The notes under the pieces were generated by a model. That model was not told the DNA's origin. It made no database searches and worked only from the letters and a program-made list of their open reading frames with translations. Below are positions 1-9,478 of a DNA stretch of 22,986 bases, piece after piece. Numbering within the stretch: the stretch's first letter is position 1; each line of letters starts with the position of its first letter. The DNA is from Amanita rubescens (lineage: Eukaryota > Basidiomycota > Agaricomycetes > Agaricales > Amanitaceae). The position numbers and the translations under genes are program-made. Location: the NCBI GenBank assembly GCA_015039365.1, contig WION01000716.1, positions 1-22,986 of the forward strand, read 5' to 3'.

Positions 1-236
1 AGCGTCGTATATATGATGCGCCGTGAGATTTGGTGAGATTTGTCGAGGTTCTGTTCGAGCTATGGGTTGTACTTTCAGAAGATGTCTAGGTACGTGGACC
101 GTGGCTACTCACCAACTCAATTTCGGCGCTTTCGTCGTCCATGAGGACAGTAAAGGGAGAGTTACTTAATTAGGAAACTATATGGTTTAATGATTATGAT
201 ATACTACTCTAATACAACTCTGAGCCTAAGTGATCA
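1..236. repeat. Duplicated EXO70-ATG18 intergenic segment, copy 1
   Basis: This stretch resembles 13979-14191 and, more weakly, 10527-10705. Shared landmarks are GTGAGATTTGGTGAG, TTTCAGAAGATGTCTAG, TTTCGGCGCTTTCGTC and GAGTTACTTA. In the longest copy the segment lies between the end of the ATG18-like gene and the start of the EXO70-like gene, so it is probably the old intergenic and promoter region. The homology runs off the left edge of the window, so an EXO70-like fragment may continue there. Confidence 0.75.
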
Positions 237-553
237 CTTAGTTTGTCCAGCCCGTCTTGTCGCTCGAGCTCAACGTGCCATTGCTATCATCAGCGGAATC
301 AGGAAGACTGGAGGGAGGGTTATACTGCGTGATGATAGTTGGACACTTGTACTGTTAGTGACAAGGGCGCATTCACCGCCATTGTCGAGGTTGCTGTTGT
401 ATAAGTAAAAGTATCCTTCAGATGAGATGACAATCACTTGAGGCATGGTTCTAAAGAGCCGTGAGTTGGAAAATGCTTGTGAAAGATCGAGCAAACGCAC
501 GGGCCCCTTAGTGCGACGATGCTTCGCGTCCCGCTGGTTGGCAACCTCAAGTA
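237..553 (-). pseudogene. ATG18-like (PROPPIN) C-terminal fragment, copy 1
   Basis: Minus-strand remnant of a WD40 beta-propeller autophagy protein. PROPPINs bind PI3P on endosome, vacuole and isolation membranes. Visible pieces are LPTSGTRSIVAL (end of one exon, 553-501), an intron 500-451 (GTGCGT...TTTAG), the exon from 450 with TMPQVIVISSEGYFYLYN and NGGEC, a second intron 346-308 (GTGTCC...CTCCAG) and the final short exon. Compared with 14192-14475, two extra bases just before the second intron shift the last exon out of frame, and that intron is 11 bp shorter. Homology to the other copy stops near 553, so the fragment is truncated at its 5' end. The match to the ATG18 family is recognised from conserved C-terminal motifs. 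That it is non-functional is inferred from the truncation and frameshift. Confidence 0.75.
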
Positions 554-1106
554 TGATGACAATTCAACACATCCCGGATGTCAGTCTAGCAGAAAGAACG
601 ACCGCATGCAGGAACTTACCTGTAACTAACGCGGCCCCCCTCGCCATGTAATCCCACGCCAGTATCCCTTATACGGGCCCCTCCTGCTAACTCACTTGAG
701 GATGGAGTTATTCCGCCTCTCCCAGCGATTCCGAAACTGCTTGTGACGAACGTTGTCAGTGCGCGTCAAACAGTGCGAGGAATGGCTCACCGAATGGAGA
801 CTCCCTCTAGAGTCTCTCTGTCTTCTCCACCCAGACATGGTGAAATGCCGTCGTCGGTGCCTGAGCGACGTAAGCCCAGCGTCGCGATCCCAAAACTGGT
901 GAAAACCACTACCCGGCCGTTTGGTAAAACACCATCTGGCGGTAATTTATGATCCTCTAACAAGCGTTCAAATGTTATCGCAGGGCCTGCTGTTCAGCGA
1001 GCCCTGATTTCTTCTTCAATTAAGGTGGAGGAGAGACGACAGGTTCCTAATACTGTCGTCAGTGACATCACAGAACGGAGTAAAGCATCACACTCACCCG
1101 AGAACC

Positions 1107-1154
1107 CACATCTGCACTCACAGATTCCCTTAGCGGCCCTCACGCCGCTCACTT
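1107..1154. repeat. Dispersed repeat block A, copy 1
   Basis: This 48-bp block matches 7369-7416 with three differences, all G in this copy against A in the other. It contains the core TTCCCTTAGCGGCCCTCAC. The same order of block A then block B occurs at both places, so these are probably two decayed copies of one longer repeat. Confidence 0.75.
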
Positions 1155-1500
1155 CTCGTACTAGGGAGAATATAGGACTCACCCAGTCCTAAGCTGCCCC
1201 ATGCAGCCCTTTATCCTGCTCCTCCCTTCGATTGAGCCAACCCTAAGTCTAGTCCGAAGTGACGGGCAATCTCGTATTCCGCTCTGTGTGCTAGAAACAT
1301 TCGCAGGACTTACCTCCTCTGAGTCCTCATCGACATAGCTAGATGTGAGCAGTCTGTGAGCGTTGACAAGAGAAAGAATTACCAGGGAACGCACCTGGCT
1401 AGCTAGCTGTTCCATAACGGTTACCTTCCATGCGAGAAACATGACAAATGTTGTACCTGTGTTGTCAGTCAGTTCAAGGGGGTGAACAAGTCGTGAAGCG

Positions 1501-1592
1501 ACTCACGCTGGCACCACGGGGTGCTCTATTGCTCCATTTCGCCAATTTCTTCTTGTAGAAGGGAAGGGACCGGCTACTATACGTCGAACTAG
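1501..1592. repeat. Dispersed repeat block B, copy 1
   Basis: Matches 7945-8024 with small indels. Shared landmarks are ACTCACGCTGG, CCACGGGGTG, AATTTCTTCTTGTAGAAGGG and ATACGTCGAACTAG. It lies 394 bp after block A here and 576 bp after it in the second copy. The family is unidentified. Confidence 0.75.
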
Positions 1593-2202
1593 ACGACTCA
1601 TGAGCCTTCCGAGCAAGTATGTCGTGCATCATCTTGTGGGCGTAAATTCCGGAGCTTGTAGCAAAAGTTTGCCTGAGCCAGAGTGCTAAACACCTGCCGA
1701 AAAACTCGACATTAATAACGGGTTACAAATGACTTCCGGAACACAGACGTACAAGGCGCAATGACCTGCTCTGCTTTCCACACTTCGGACAACGACCCCG
1801 CCTCATCCAGACTCAACTTCTCAGGTTCAACCCCTTGGTGTACTCTATCAGCGTCGGGGAACACTTGTCATATGGACTCTGCGGGTGATCACAAGGCTTT
1901 GAAGTGCCTCTCGTAGTTCGAGAGGTAGCGGATCAGACTAAGTGATGGCGTCTAAAATGTCACCTTTAGCCCGTGTGCGTGCTGATCCTCAGCTCAGGCT
2001 CGCTTCAGAGGGAGATACAGATAAACTCACGAAGGACCTTCTACCAGAGCATATTTCATGATCAGGCATGGCATAGACAAGTGATACGGATGGATGCCAG
2101 GATTGCGGTAGGCAGTCTTGCAGTACAATGCTTGGAAGTAGTCCACTGCCTAAAGTACTGGATGCCTAAGGGAGTATAAGGTGAGTCCATCTCTCAACGC
2201 AC

Positions 2203-2535
2203 TCAAACTCTTGTATTCTGCGTCTCCCTCACCCTTTCCTTATCCGCAATGATGCCCAGTGCAAAACTGACGTTCAGCCTCTCGCCACCCACCAGATCGA
2301 CGAGATTCCTGAGCGACCCCTTGCACCGTTCGCCTATTCCACCATTGTAAGAGCTCGTAGAGCTGAACAGATCGCCGTTGACACCAGTTATACGAAGGGT
2401 GAATACGGGTGGGAATGAGAAGGACGCTCGTTGACGAGCATGGCTGCTATACTTCTTTGTGATTGGGCAAGAGACAACAGAAGTTTGGCCTGAGACGATG
2501 ATGTGAGTGGGACAATGGTTAGATCCGTGACGCAT
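2203..2535 (-). CDS. Hypothetical ORF, 110 residues (doubtful)
   Basis: An ATG-initiated minus-strand frame of 110 codons. It has no motif, signal peptide or membrane segment that I recognise, and no clear intron. A plus-strand frame across much of the same DNA (about 2215-2435) is also open, which weakens the case for either. It has no supporting neighbour or duplicate in the window. It may be chance or a remnant of a decayed gene. Confidence 0.15.
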   Translation of the reverse strand: MRHGSNHCPTHIIVSGQTSVVSCPITKKYSSHARQRASFSFPPVFTLRITGVNGDLFSSTSSYNGGIGERCKGSLRNLVDLVGGERLNVSFALGIIADKERVRETQNTRV

Positions 2536-2819
2536 GTTGCACCAGGAAATGCAGCATAGTTATAGGAGATACTACTATTATGACATATGAATCAGTAAAA
2601 AGCGAGAGAAATGGGTGCCAGGCAAGATGCGAACCTCTAGCATGTCAAGTAGACCTTGGTTTTGGGCAGGATATCCGAGTGTTCATTCCTGTAACGAGGT
2701 CATACCATCAAACTTGCGAATGAACGAAGCAGCCGAAACATCGACCAACTTGGTCACAACATCCTTTGCGCCATTAGCCTGCACACAACCTCTGCGTTCA
2801 CTCTGAACGAGTCATTTTC

Positions 2820-4100
2820 TTGGAATGTGTCGAGTGGGCCGGCCGCCGAAGACGTGCTGCGGAATGGATACCCACCAGATCTCTCGTTTGCGCACGTTCA
2901 ACCCATTGATTCATCGTCGTCCCCGGAGGAGTCGAGAGTGAAAGCAAAAACGATCCTCGAATCCTCCCTCCACCGCCGACTCCAATCACGAATGGGAACT
3001 GACCGAAACCGGGCGCCTCTTCTACAAATTACATAAACTCCTGTTCATGAAAGGTCCCTTCTTGAACCAAACTCGAGTCAACGTTAATGCTCTCAACAAG
3101 AAATCTGGATTGCAGCGAGGAGAGGCGGCCCGTGTACGATATGTGCTACCTCACAAAACATCGACTCTACGGCCCTTTCCTCCCTGTAACTCAACCTCTC
3201 AGTTACAGCGTCCCTGCCTACGGAAAAGGAAAAGAACCCCCGCCGCTCACCCTCCCCGCCTTCCTCAGGCTCAGCTTGAAGAAGAGGAGACAATCCAACA
3301 TGCTCACCCTTCTCTCCGCCACCTCATTCATCCCAGCACCGATCCCTTTTCAGGCGATTCACTCAACAAAGGCGTTCCTGACGGCCCAAACCAACACCCT
3401 CCGCCGAAGCAGCTCAACCCCGAGGACATTTCACCGCATAGGATCGTCCCGGATTACCCGTTCCTCTCTATTTGATAGAGGAGAACACGAAACTTGAGGG
3501 GTAGAACTTGATCAAGATATTGGAGATGTCGTAGACGAAGACAAGAATGGGGATTATAGTGACGAGGATGAGGATGAGGATACAGACAACAATGGGGACG
3601 ACGTGAGTCTCAATTTCCTACTATTACCTGACTCTGACCTTGCGCGCATATCGCAGATTTCAATAATACCTACCCGGACACCCAAGATCCTGCCAGTGCC
3701 CACTCTGGACCGTCTAGCATCACGCCACCTCACCTTTTGCACCCACTGAAGAAGAAATGGACGGAGAAGACCAACGCCTCATGAACCACGAATGGTCTGT
3801 TTCGATCCAGAACACGCGTCGTTGTCGAACGACTTGTCGATTCTTTTTCTTACCTCGATTTTGCCAGGATGAGAGGTTCCAGTCAGGTATTGGAAGGATG
3901 GAATCAAGGAACGGTGGGAGGCATTGAAAGCTGTCGGGGAGGGCCAAATGCTGACAACACAGACGCAGAAGGTGAATGGAGGCGCGTTGTGTATTGGATG
4001 GATTATCAAGATTTGTTGCGTGCGTGTTCTCTCCTATTCTCTTAGCAGCGTGGCCACGCATTACCACGCATGTATAGTAATAATAATGTCAAGGTTATTT
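2820..4100 (+). other. Coding-like but broken stretch, unrecognised
   Basis: Several plus-strand pieces read like protein but sit in different frames. They include a segment from about 2990 (EWELTETGRLFYKLHKLLF), an acidic Asp/Glu run near 3540-3600 (DEDEDEDTDNNGDD), a segment near 3795-3870 (FDPEHASLSNDLSILFL) and one near 3888-3960 (YWKDGIKERWEALKAVG). I cannot join them into one frame with convincing GT-AG introns and do not recognise the family. The best reading is a decayed host or transposon gene; a heavily interrupted live gene is less likely. Confidence 0.3.
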
Positions 4101-4263
4101 GCATAGCTACATTAATACATTGTATGTTCAATGAATAAGCACGGAAGTGTGCTTAACGGATGATCTAGAGATCGTTGACATTCAAAAAGCCGCACGAAGC
4201 AAACGGAAGTTAGAACATCGACCAGTTCCTCCGAGAAGTTGACACTGCACATTCTACAGAGAC

Positions 4264-4620
4264 TCAGCATGCGCGAGGAAGGGAGAGACAATACGGCGCT
4301 GTGAGGTTTTGCACCTCCATTGGAGTGTGTTGACTTGGAGCACGGGGCGTTGTGCTTTTGTCTCTTTCCTGGGCATCCTGATCGACTACATTTTGAACGA
4401 GTACCAGCAGAGATTTCGGAGGACTTGACGCGGGTCCTCCAGCGGATTTACTGCTGGATGGAACGGAGCTTTTTGGATCGACCAGCGCTGTCCGAAATTT
4501 TAACTTCTTGAGATGCAGGTGTCTGCCATCTGGCTCTGCGTCTGCCAAGTTCCTCTTCGTTACCGCCGCCGTCTCATCATCCGTCCGGCTTTCCCAAGGG
4601 CCTGGTATGCCCCTTCGTCA
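4264..4620 (-). other. Open frame downstream of zinc-cluster gene
   Basis: A minus-strand frame open for more than 100 codons, Ser/Pro-rich in the middle (SSVPSSSKSAGGPASSPP) and without an ATG near its start. It follows the TAG of the zinc-cluster-like gene at 4776 and is in a different frame. It could be a C-terminal exon of that gene, reached by splicing or by frame restoration through the Lys/Glu-rich stretch 4680-4800, or a chance frame. No motif is recognised. Confidence 0.25.
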
Positions 4621-4775
4621 CTTTCGCCTTGTCTTCCCATTTCTCTATCCCGCCGCTCTTCTCTTTCTCCTTCGGTCTCTCTACTTCCCTTTCCTTCCCT
4701 TTCTCTTGTGGTTTGTCACGTTCTTCTCCTTCGGCCTCTCGTCCCCGTTCACTGAGGCCTTCTCCATCGCTCTCT

Positions 4776-5850
4776 CTACAACTGTCGGCTTCTCCTTCTC
4801 CTTGCCCTTTGTGCTGTGTGGATCCGGCCTTTGTTCCTCCATGCTAGGATTCTCCTGTACGCGCGCGCCTTCTGAAATCGCCCTTTTGGCTTTGCTTCTT
4901 GTTCAGAATCCCCATCTGTCCCGTCCTCATCGTCTTCTTCGGCCATGACTTTGCTCACAGGCTTCCGTCTCCCGCCGTACGGTGCAAATGAACATGACTG
5001 CTTGTCACGACGGCACTTCTTGCATTTCAGATCAGAAGGATCGTCTGACCGTTCGCAGATAGGGTTATTGCTGAATGACGTGCATCGCGGGCACTGGGTG
5101 GAATAAACTCGGGCAGGGTGCATGCGCTACCTTTCCATTAATTTGCCCAGGATAGCCATTCTTGGAAGGTGATGACGTCCCTTTCCTATGCGAACTGAGC
5201 TTCTCATCTTTTTCCAGTTCATCCAACTCTTCTTCAAAGTCAGATATCTCTGACCCAGAAGTAACGTTGCCTCCCGTAGAAACCGGTGCTGTACGTTTTG
5301 GTGGTGAAGTGAAGGCTGATGACTTCAGAGGATATTGACCCAGGAACGTTAGCAGCCCAAGAACAGACGCGGTGATCCTGGTAGCACTTTGCGCACTTCT
5401 TGCTACTGGGCTTAGGCTCGCACATGGTATTTGACTTCACTTTACTGCATCGCGTACACTATGAGAAATACGAACATGTCAGGATTATATAACAATATAA
5501 AATGATTAACAAACCTGTGGGCGCCCTTGGGAGGTCGGAACATCGATAACCATTAGAGAATCTGTACTGTTGTTGATACTCGAGGATGCTGATGGTCCCG
5601 CTACTGTTTCTTCCCCCTCTTCGATGCCGCGAACATAGCTCGTCGGCGCTGACCACATCTGGAATCCGTCTAACTCGGTTGCGGAATCATGATGGCTCAA
5701 TTGCTCCAGTTTTCCGAACTCGGCCATAACTAGTGGTATCTTGTCCTCATAATCAGATTCGTCGGAATGTTGTAGAGTATGCCCAATTGCCTGATTGACT
5801 TTGTCAACGTTCACAACTCGGGGGAGGGATGGAAATGACCTACTCAGCGT
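4776..5850 (-). CDS. Protein with two variant Cys6 zinc-cluster-like modules
   Basis: Probable exons run to 5515, 5458-5131 and 5093-4776. Intron 1 is 5514-5459 (GTTTGT...CATAG, 56 bp). Intron 2 is 5130-5094 (GTAGCG...CCCAG, 37 bp). Both are phase 0 and fall directly before a first cysteine, giving GRPQ|CTRC and NGK|CPRC. Module 1 (5458-5363) is C-x2-C-x8-C-x8-C-x2-C-x6-C; module 2 (5093-4992) is C-x2-C-x8-C-x10-C-x2-C-x6-C. This resembles fungal Zn(II)2Cys6 clusters with wider spacing, so metal and possibly DNA binding is inferred. A Glu/Asp/Lys linker joins the modules, and a Lys/Arg-rich tail follows. The start is unclear: the frame is open from about 5850, and the first ATG is at 5727. 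Between VPGSISSE and SAFTSPPK the frame changes by one base with no good intron, so the gene may be broken. The family name is not known to me. Confidence 0.55.
5458..5514 (-). other. Intron 1 of zinc-cluster-like gene
   Basis: The intron proper is 5514-5459, with a GTTTGT donor and an AT-rich body ending TTTCTCATAG. Removing it joins Gln to the first Cys of module 1 without changing frame. The unspliced frame stops within a few codons (GTT TGT TAA), which supports splicing. Confidence 0.65.
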
Positions 5851-5899
5851 TGAATCGTCGGGCGGTGTTCAATAGACTCGAAACCATAAACAACGCTCG

Positions 5900-6232
5900 T
5901 TAACTTGTCCGTGTTGGGCAACGAGGCCTGGACTCAGGCTCATGCATTTCTTTGAAGCAGGAGGAGAGGATGGGTAAATTCGGAGGTGGCCAACTGCAAA
6001 TTGCCGGGACGAGTCGGGGGAGACGTCGAATGCGGTGATGTGCTGTGGACCTGTGGTTGGCGTGGTAGACGTATCTTGTCAGAATACGTACAGGGTAGAG
6101 TCGACATGGTCGTTGGTAGGATGTTGAGCGAGTTGCAAGACACAGAGTTAGTAGGCTTGGCCGACTCAAATGAGCTCGACGTCGAAGACGACGGTCATCT
6201 TGGCGGGAACGGATTGATTGTGCGCATAACAT
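5900..6232 (-). other. Ser/Pro/Thr-rich open stretch, possible 5' exon
   Basis: Two overlapping minus-strand frames are open here. One is rich in Ser, Pro and Thr, for example TSPHSTSPPTRPGN. It lies just upstream of the zinc-cluster-like gene on the same strand and could be a 5' exon or leader, but I found no convincing splice connection. The opposite strand is open too, so this may be compositional. Confidence 0.2.
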
Positions 6233-6347
6233 GAGTCACATGACACCCAGGTAATTCAGAGACCGAGCCAGACCTTATGAAGTGTAAAGACAAGTGACAT
6301 GTCGACAATTTGACAATTTCGATGTCGTCTGTTGACAGGCGAACTTA

Positions 6348-6620
6348 CCACGCATAATCGCACGTGGCCAACGCATGGGCAACACATGAGCAAAATGAGC
6401 CAATGGTTATTTTGCAGCCAGGAGGTGGAAGTGGTATCAAGGATCATGTATGATCATTGCGTGATCATGGATTATTGGGATTTTGTGAAGGGTCGCATAA
6501 TGCATCGGCAATGCATGATCATGCATGATAATGCGTTACCATGCGTTACCATGCGTTACCATGCATGAGCATGCATGGTTGGTGCGTGACCATGCATTGG
6601 GTCCGTGATCATGCATGATC
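6348..6620. repeat. Minisatellite with ~10-bp period around ATGCAT/ATGCGT
   Basis: The core is three perfect tandem copies of ATGCGTTACC at 6531-6560. These are flanked in register by ATGCATGATC (6511), ATGCATGATA (6521), ATGCATGAGC (6561) and ATGCATGGTT (6571). Related units continue on both sides, such as CACGCATAATC near 6352 and GATCATGCATGATC near 6607-6620. Many units contain the palindrome ATGCAT or GATCATGATC-like sequence. A short cousin (CCACGCATTACCACGCATG) occurs near 4055-4073. Confidence 0.85.
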
Positions 6621-6992
6621 ACGGATTTTTGTCCATCTTCGCGGAGTAAATGAGCTTGTACTGGGCTGGGGAAAGGTGGAGATAGAAGCTCGTTCGGAGT
6701 GCTTGTGTACTTCGAGTTCGGGAACGGAGACCTGTGAAATCTCGTTGAGGAGCTTGAGAGTATAGACGTAGGCAGGTTGAGGGCTTTCGAGGAAAGCGAG
6801 GGTGGTAGATAGAGGAGGGGTAGGGTCTGTTCGAGAGACAGGAAATCCAAGTTGGCCAATGAGATGGGCCACGCCAATATGCTGGATACGCTCAAAGCAG
6901 TCTTTGGTGTGGGCAAAGTCGTTGAATCTCTTCTGAGCCTGAACCAGTAACCAGTGTAGGCAGCAGCTTCGAAATTGTTCTTCGGTCTTCAA
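6609..6992 (-). CDS. Unrecognised ORF, 127 codons
   Basis: A minus-strand frame of about 127 codons that reads like natural protein in its middle (QRFNDF-like and ERIQHIGVAHLIGQLGF, then QPAYVYTLKLLNEISQVSVP). It ends inside the minisatellite, so its natural 3' end may have been lost. An overlapping frame upstream (7077-6892) shares the same DNA. No known domain is recognised, and the apparent first codon is not an ATG with clear context. It could be an exon or a gene remnant. Confidence 0.3.
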   Translation of the reverse strand: MKTEEQFRSCCLHWLLVQAQKRFNDFAHTKDCFERIQHIGVAHLIGQLGFPVSRTDPTPPLSTTLAFLESPQPAYVYTLKLLNEISQVSVPELEVHKHSERASISTFPQPSTSSFTPRRWTKIRDHA

Positions 6993-7368
6993 GCGGTGTT
7001 GGAGGTGCGTCGTTAAGAATACTGTAAAGGGTCAATAAAAAGAAATGTATGACGTGGGAGGACATACGGACCGACATGAGAGTTGTTTTTCTATTCGAGA
7101 CAAGGAGAATGATGAGAGGCTCGTGTTCCGGGGACCATCGAACAGGATCAATGAGTCTGCGTCCTCAACCTGTACAAGGAGACTTGAGACGGGGGGGTGA
7201 TCCATTACGCCGAGACCATTATATGCTTGACCGAGCATCTAGTAGAAACCGAAGAGGTCTCGGAAGACAAGCCGGTGACGCCAGCTCTTCAAGTTGAGGC
7301 CGAACGACCTGTTGGCTTCACTAAACGACGACCAGAGCTGATGGTTGCCAGTGACATAGAAACGAGTG

Positions 7369-7416
7369 CACATCTACACTCACAAATTCCCTTAGCGGCC
7401 CTCACACCGCTCACTT
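7369..7416. repeat. Dispersed repeat block A, copy 2
   Basis: Second copy of the 48-bp block at 1107-1154, in the same orientation. All three differences are A here against G there. Confidence 0.75.
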
Positions 7417-7944
7417 GGTCGCCTGCCGTCCTTTCGCAGGCCAATTCCATCGACCGACCGAGTTTGGGACTCGATCGGTTAGTCTTGAAGCCCCTGGGCA
7501 ATGGAGACTTTCAACGGCATCCCTATGGTGCCGTTAACCCGATGTTCACCTTGGGTGTCGTACGGTACTCACCGCGTTTGGTGGCTCGTAGACCGCCTAT
7601 TCCCAAGCCCGTTTCCCCTCGGGGTTGCCCCCACCACATTCGAAACGTCGAAGGATGGTGGCGAGCTCATTGCAGGCCCCCAAACACAGTAGTTTCATCT
7701 AAACGACGTAGTAGCAGTGCCGTTAATACAAATATTGGCTTTAAGTGCTTCCAAGCACTTACCTTCCTTCAAGGCTGCCTTGGTACTGCCTACTCCTTCA
7801 TCTGCACTCTTGCTGTGGATGTCAAACCTTTCCCACTCGAGTTCTGAGCTTGCGCGCGGGTTCGCAGTAAGCCGCCTAAGTGGGTAGCTTATCGGCAATT
7901 TCTACATGAAACTGTCAACGCTCTAAGTAAACAGACTGGGCCCG

Positions 7945-8024
7945 ACTCACGCTGGTACCACGGGGTGGTCTATTGCCCAATTTCTTCTTGTAGAAGGGAA
8001 GGGACCGGCTATACGTCGAACTAG
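7945..8024. repeat. Dispersed repeat block B, copy 2
   Basis: Second copy of the block at 1501-1592, in the same orientation. It is shorter because bases are missing around CTATTGC...CCAATTTC and GGCT...ATACG. It follows block A at both locations. Confidence 0.75.
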
Positions 8025-9478
8025 TAATTCGACGCCGGATTCGATCCAACGGAGAGTTCAACGAACTCTCTATCCTTAGATGACTCCTTGAGTCCTCTAT
8101 CGTCACGGCTCATCCCCGAGTCTCGTGTTGGCCCAAGAGTGGCTGCGTCTGCTCGATGTGGTTAGCGACCGTGAAGGGAACGGAATAGGATGGATTGTAC
8201 CACGTACCGGGCTGCCACTTGCAGTTACTAGTCCCTCTTCACCTCCTCCTTCAAATTTGGTACCCCTGGCGGCTATGCGAGAGAAGGACGAACCCACGCT
8301 TAGTCTACCCGCTTCCCATCCCGTATCCTCGCCGGACTGAGCAGATATAATACCGTAGGGACCCTCTTCGGAGTCCCAGAAGTCGACAAGAGGAGCTTCC
8401 AGGAAGGCAGTTAGCTCTGAAGAGAGACGAGGAGGTGCATGCCTTCAACAAGGCAATATTACTCCTCGTCCTTTTCAATCGCCCGCACCCCTCTATTGAT
8501 AACCTGAATGGGCCGCTCTTGAGCCCATTCCTCTCTTGTCGAAACGTGCGAGAAGCAAATCCTCGCGAACGAGCTGGTATAGTATTCGTCTAAGTGAAGA
8601 CGTCCATCAGCTGCGCCAATGGGAACGAATCAGGGCTCATCTGGTATCCTTATCTTGCCCTTTCTCCCCAGAACCTGTTCTGTGAGGGAGAGGCATTAAT
8701 GACTCGAAACGAGTAGTTACCGAGACCACGATGAGTGATTCTCGCCCGGCCTTTATCCACTCCTCTCAACTATTCGTATTGCACCTGAATCAAGCGGCTA
8801 GTCAGATACCGCGCGAGAGTGAAGGGGGAGGACAGATAAAGGGCTCACCTTCTGACCCAAGCCCCTCATGACGCGTTCCAACCGTCCGACTCCCCTTCCG
8901 CCACCTCTTAACCCGCATCATCGTCAGTGTCATCGCCGCTCAGCCAAGCGTGTAAGAGAGGCAGATGTGTGGTCCAAACTTCGAGCGACGAGGCCGGTGA
9001 AAGCAGTCAGCTGAAGAAACGAGAGATCAATAAGGAAGAGCTCACCATCGGACCCATCTCGTTCACCTGCGCCCGTCATCGCATTCCCTTCAGCTCAATC
9101 CTCCAACGATAACGTCAAACGGGCCATTCCCAAGCCCGTTCCCTTCTGTCGAAAGTTGAAACGCGGGAGGGCCAAACCTCGCTATCTACCTGTTATACAT
9201 ATCTATGCTCAGACGCTAGTCAACCACGTCCACAGGAACGATACCATGGGACTTACCTGGTATCTAGCAATCTATTCCCTTCTCCCCAAAGCACGTTATG
9301 TGGGGGAGAAACCCTCCTAATATCCCGGGACCATGTATATCTGGTCCCTATTCCCTATTTTCTATCCGTAACGATCGGTCACCGTCCAGTGTTGAAGTTC
9401 CATCGCACTAACCCAATAGTCAAGTCAGTCAGCCCAATGCAACGAAAAGAAGAACGAGAAGACGCACAAGTTACTCCC

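Larger units (their letters stand above)
554..2202. other. No recognisable gene; diverged repeats
   Basis: Only short open frames occur on either strand, and none carries a motif I recognise. Two blocks (1107-1154 and 1501-1592) recur further along the window and are listed separately. The rest looks like old, degraded intergenic or transposon-derived DNA. Confidence 0.5.
7078..9478. other. Repeat-rich stretch without a supported gene
   Basis: A plus-strand frame of about 216 codons (7197-7847) begins with GTG, contains repeat block A and has no recognisable motif, so I do not call it a gene. Besides blocks A and B, a related pair of segments can be seen at about 8506-8720 and 9121-9330. They share landmarks such as GGGCC...TTCCCAAGCCCGTTCC-like starts and CTTCTCCCCA...GGGGGAGA-like ends. 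The stretch looks like layered, decayed repeats. Confidence 0.5.

Noticed and set aside
3047..3497. Two overlapping plus-strand frames of 136-142 codons
   Set aside because: Both are Pro/Ser/Thr-rich low-complexity translations in overlapping registers, and neither shows a domain. They are kept only as part of the coding-like stretch.
4680..4800. Lys/Glu-rich alternative ending of the zinc-cluster gene in another frame
   Set aside because: It reads EKEKPTVVERAMEKASVNG and could be genuine, but reaching it needs another unexplained frame change. I kept the simple stop at 4776 and only mention the alternative.
6511..6590. Tandem units resembling a small CRISPR array
   Set aside because: The repeats are 10 bp, contiguous and without spacers, and the surroundings are eukaryotic. 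It is a minisatellite.
7197..7847. 216-codon plus-strand frame
   Set aside because: It starts with GTG, spans dispersed repeat block A and has no recognisable domain. The other copy of that repeat (1107-1154) has no corresponding frame.
8030..8050. GGATTCGATCC as a possible tRNA B-box
   Set aside because: The flanking bases do not form a T-arm stem, no A-box lies at the right distance upstream, and no cloverleaf can be drawn.
8356..8376. Hairpin GGGACCCTCTTCGGAGTCCC with a TTCG loop
   Set aside because: A short isolated stem-loop with a two-base bulge. Nothing nearby suggests a terminator or ncRNA in this fungal context.
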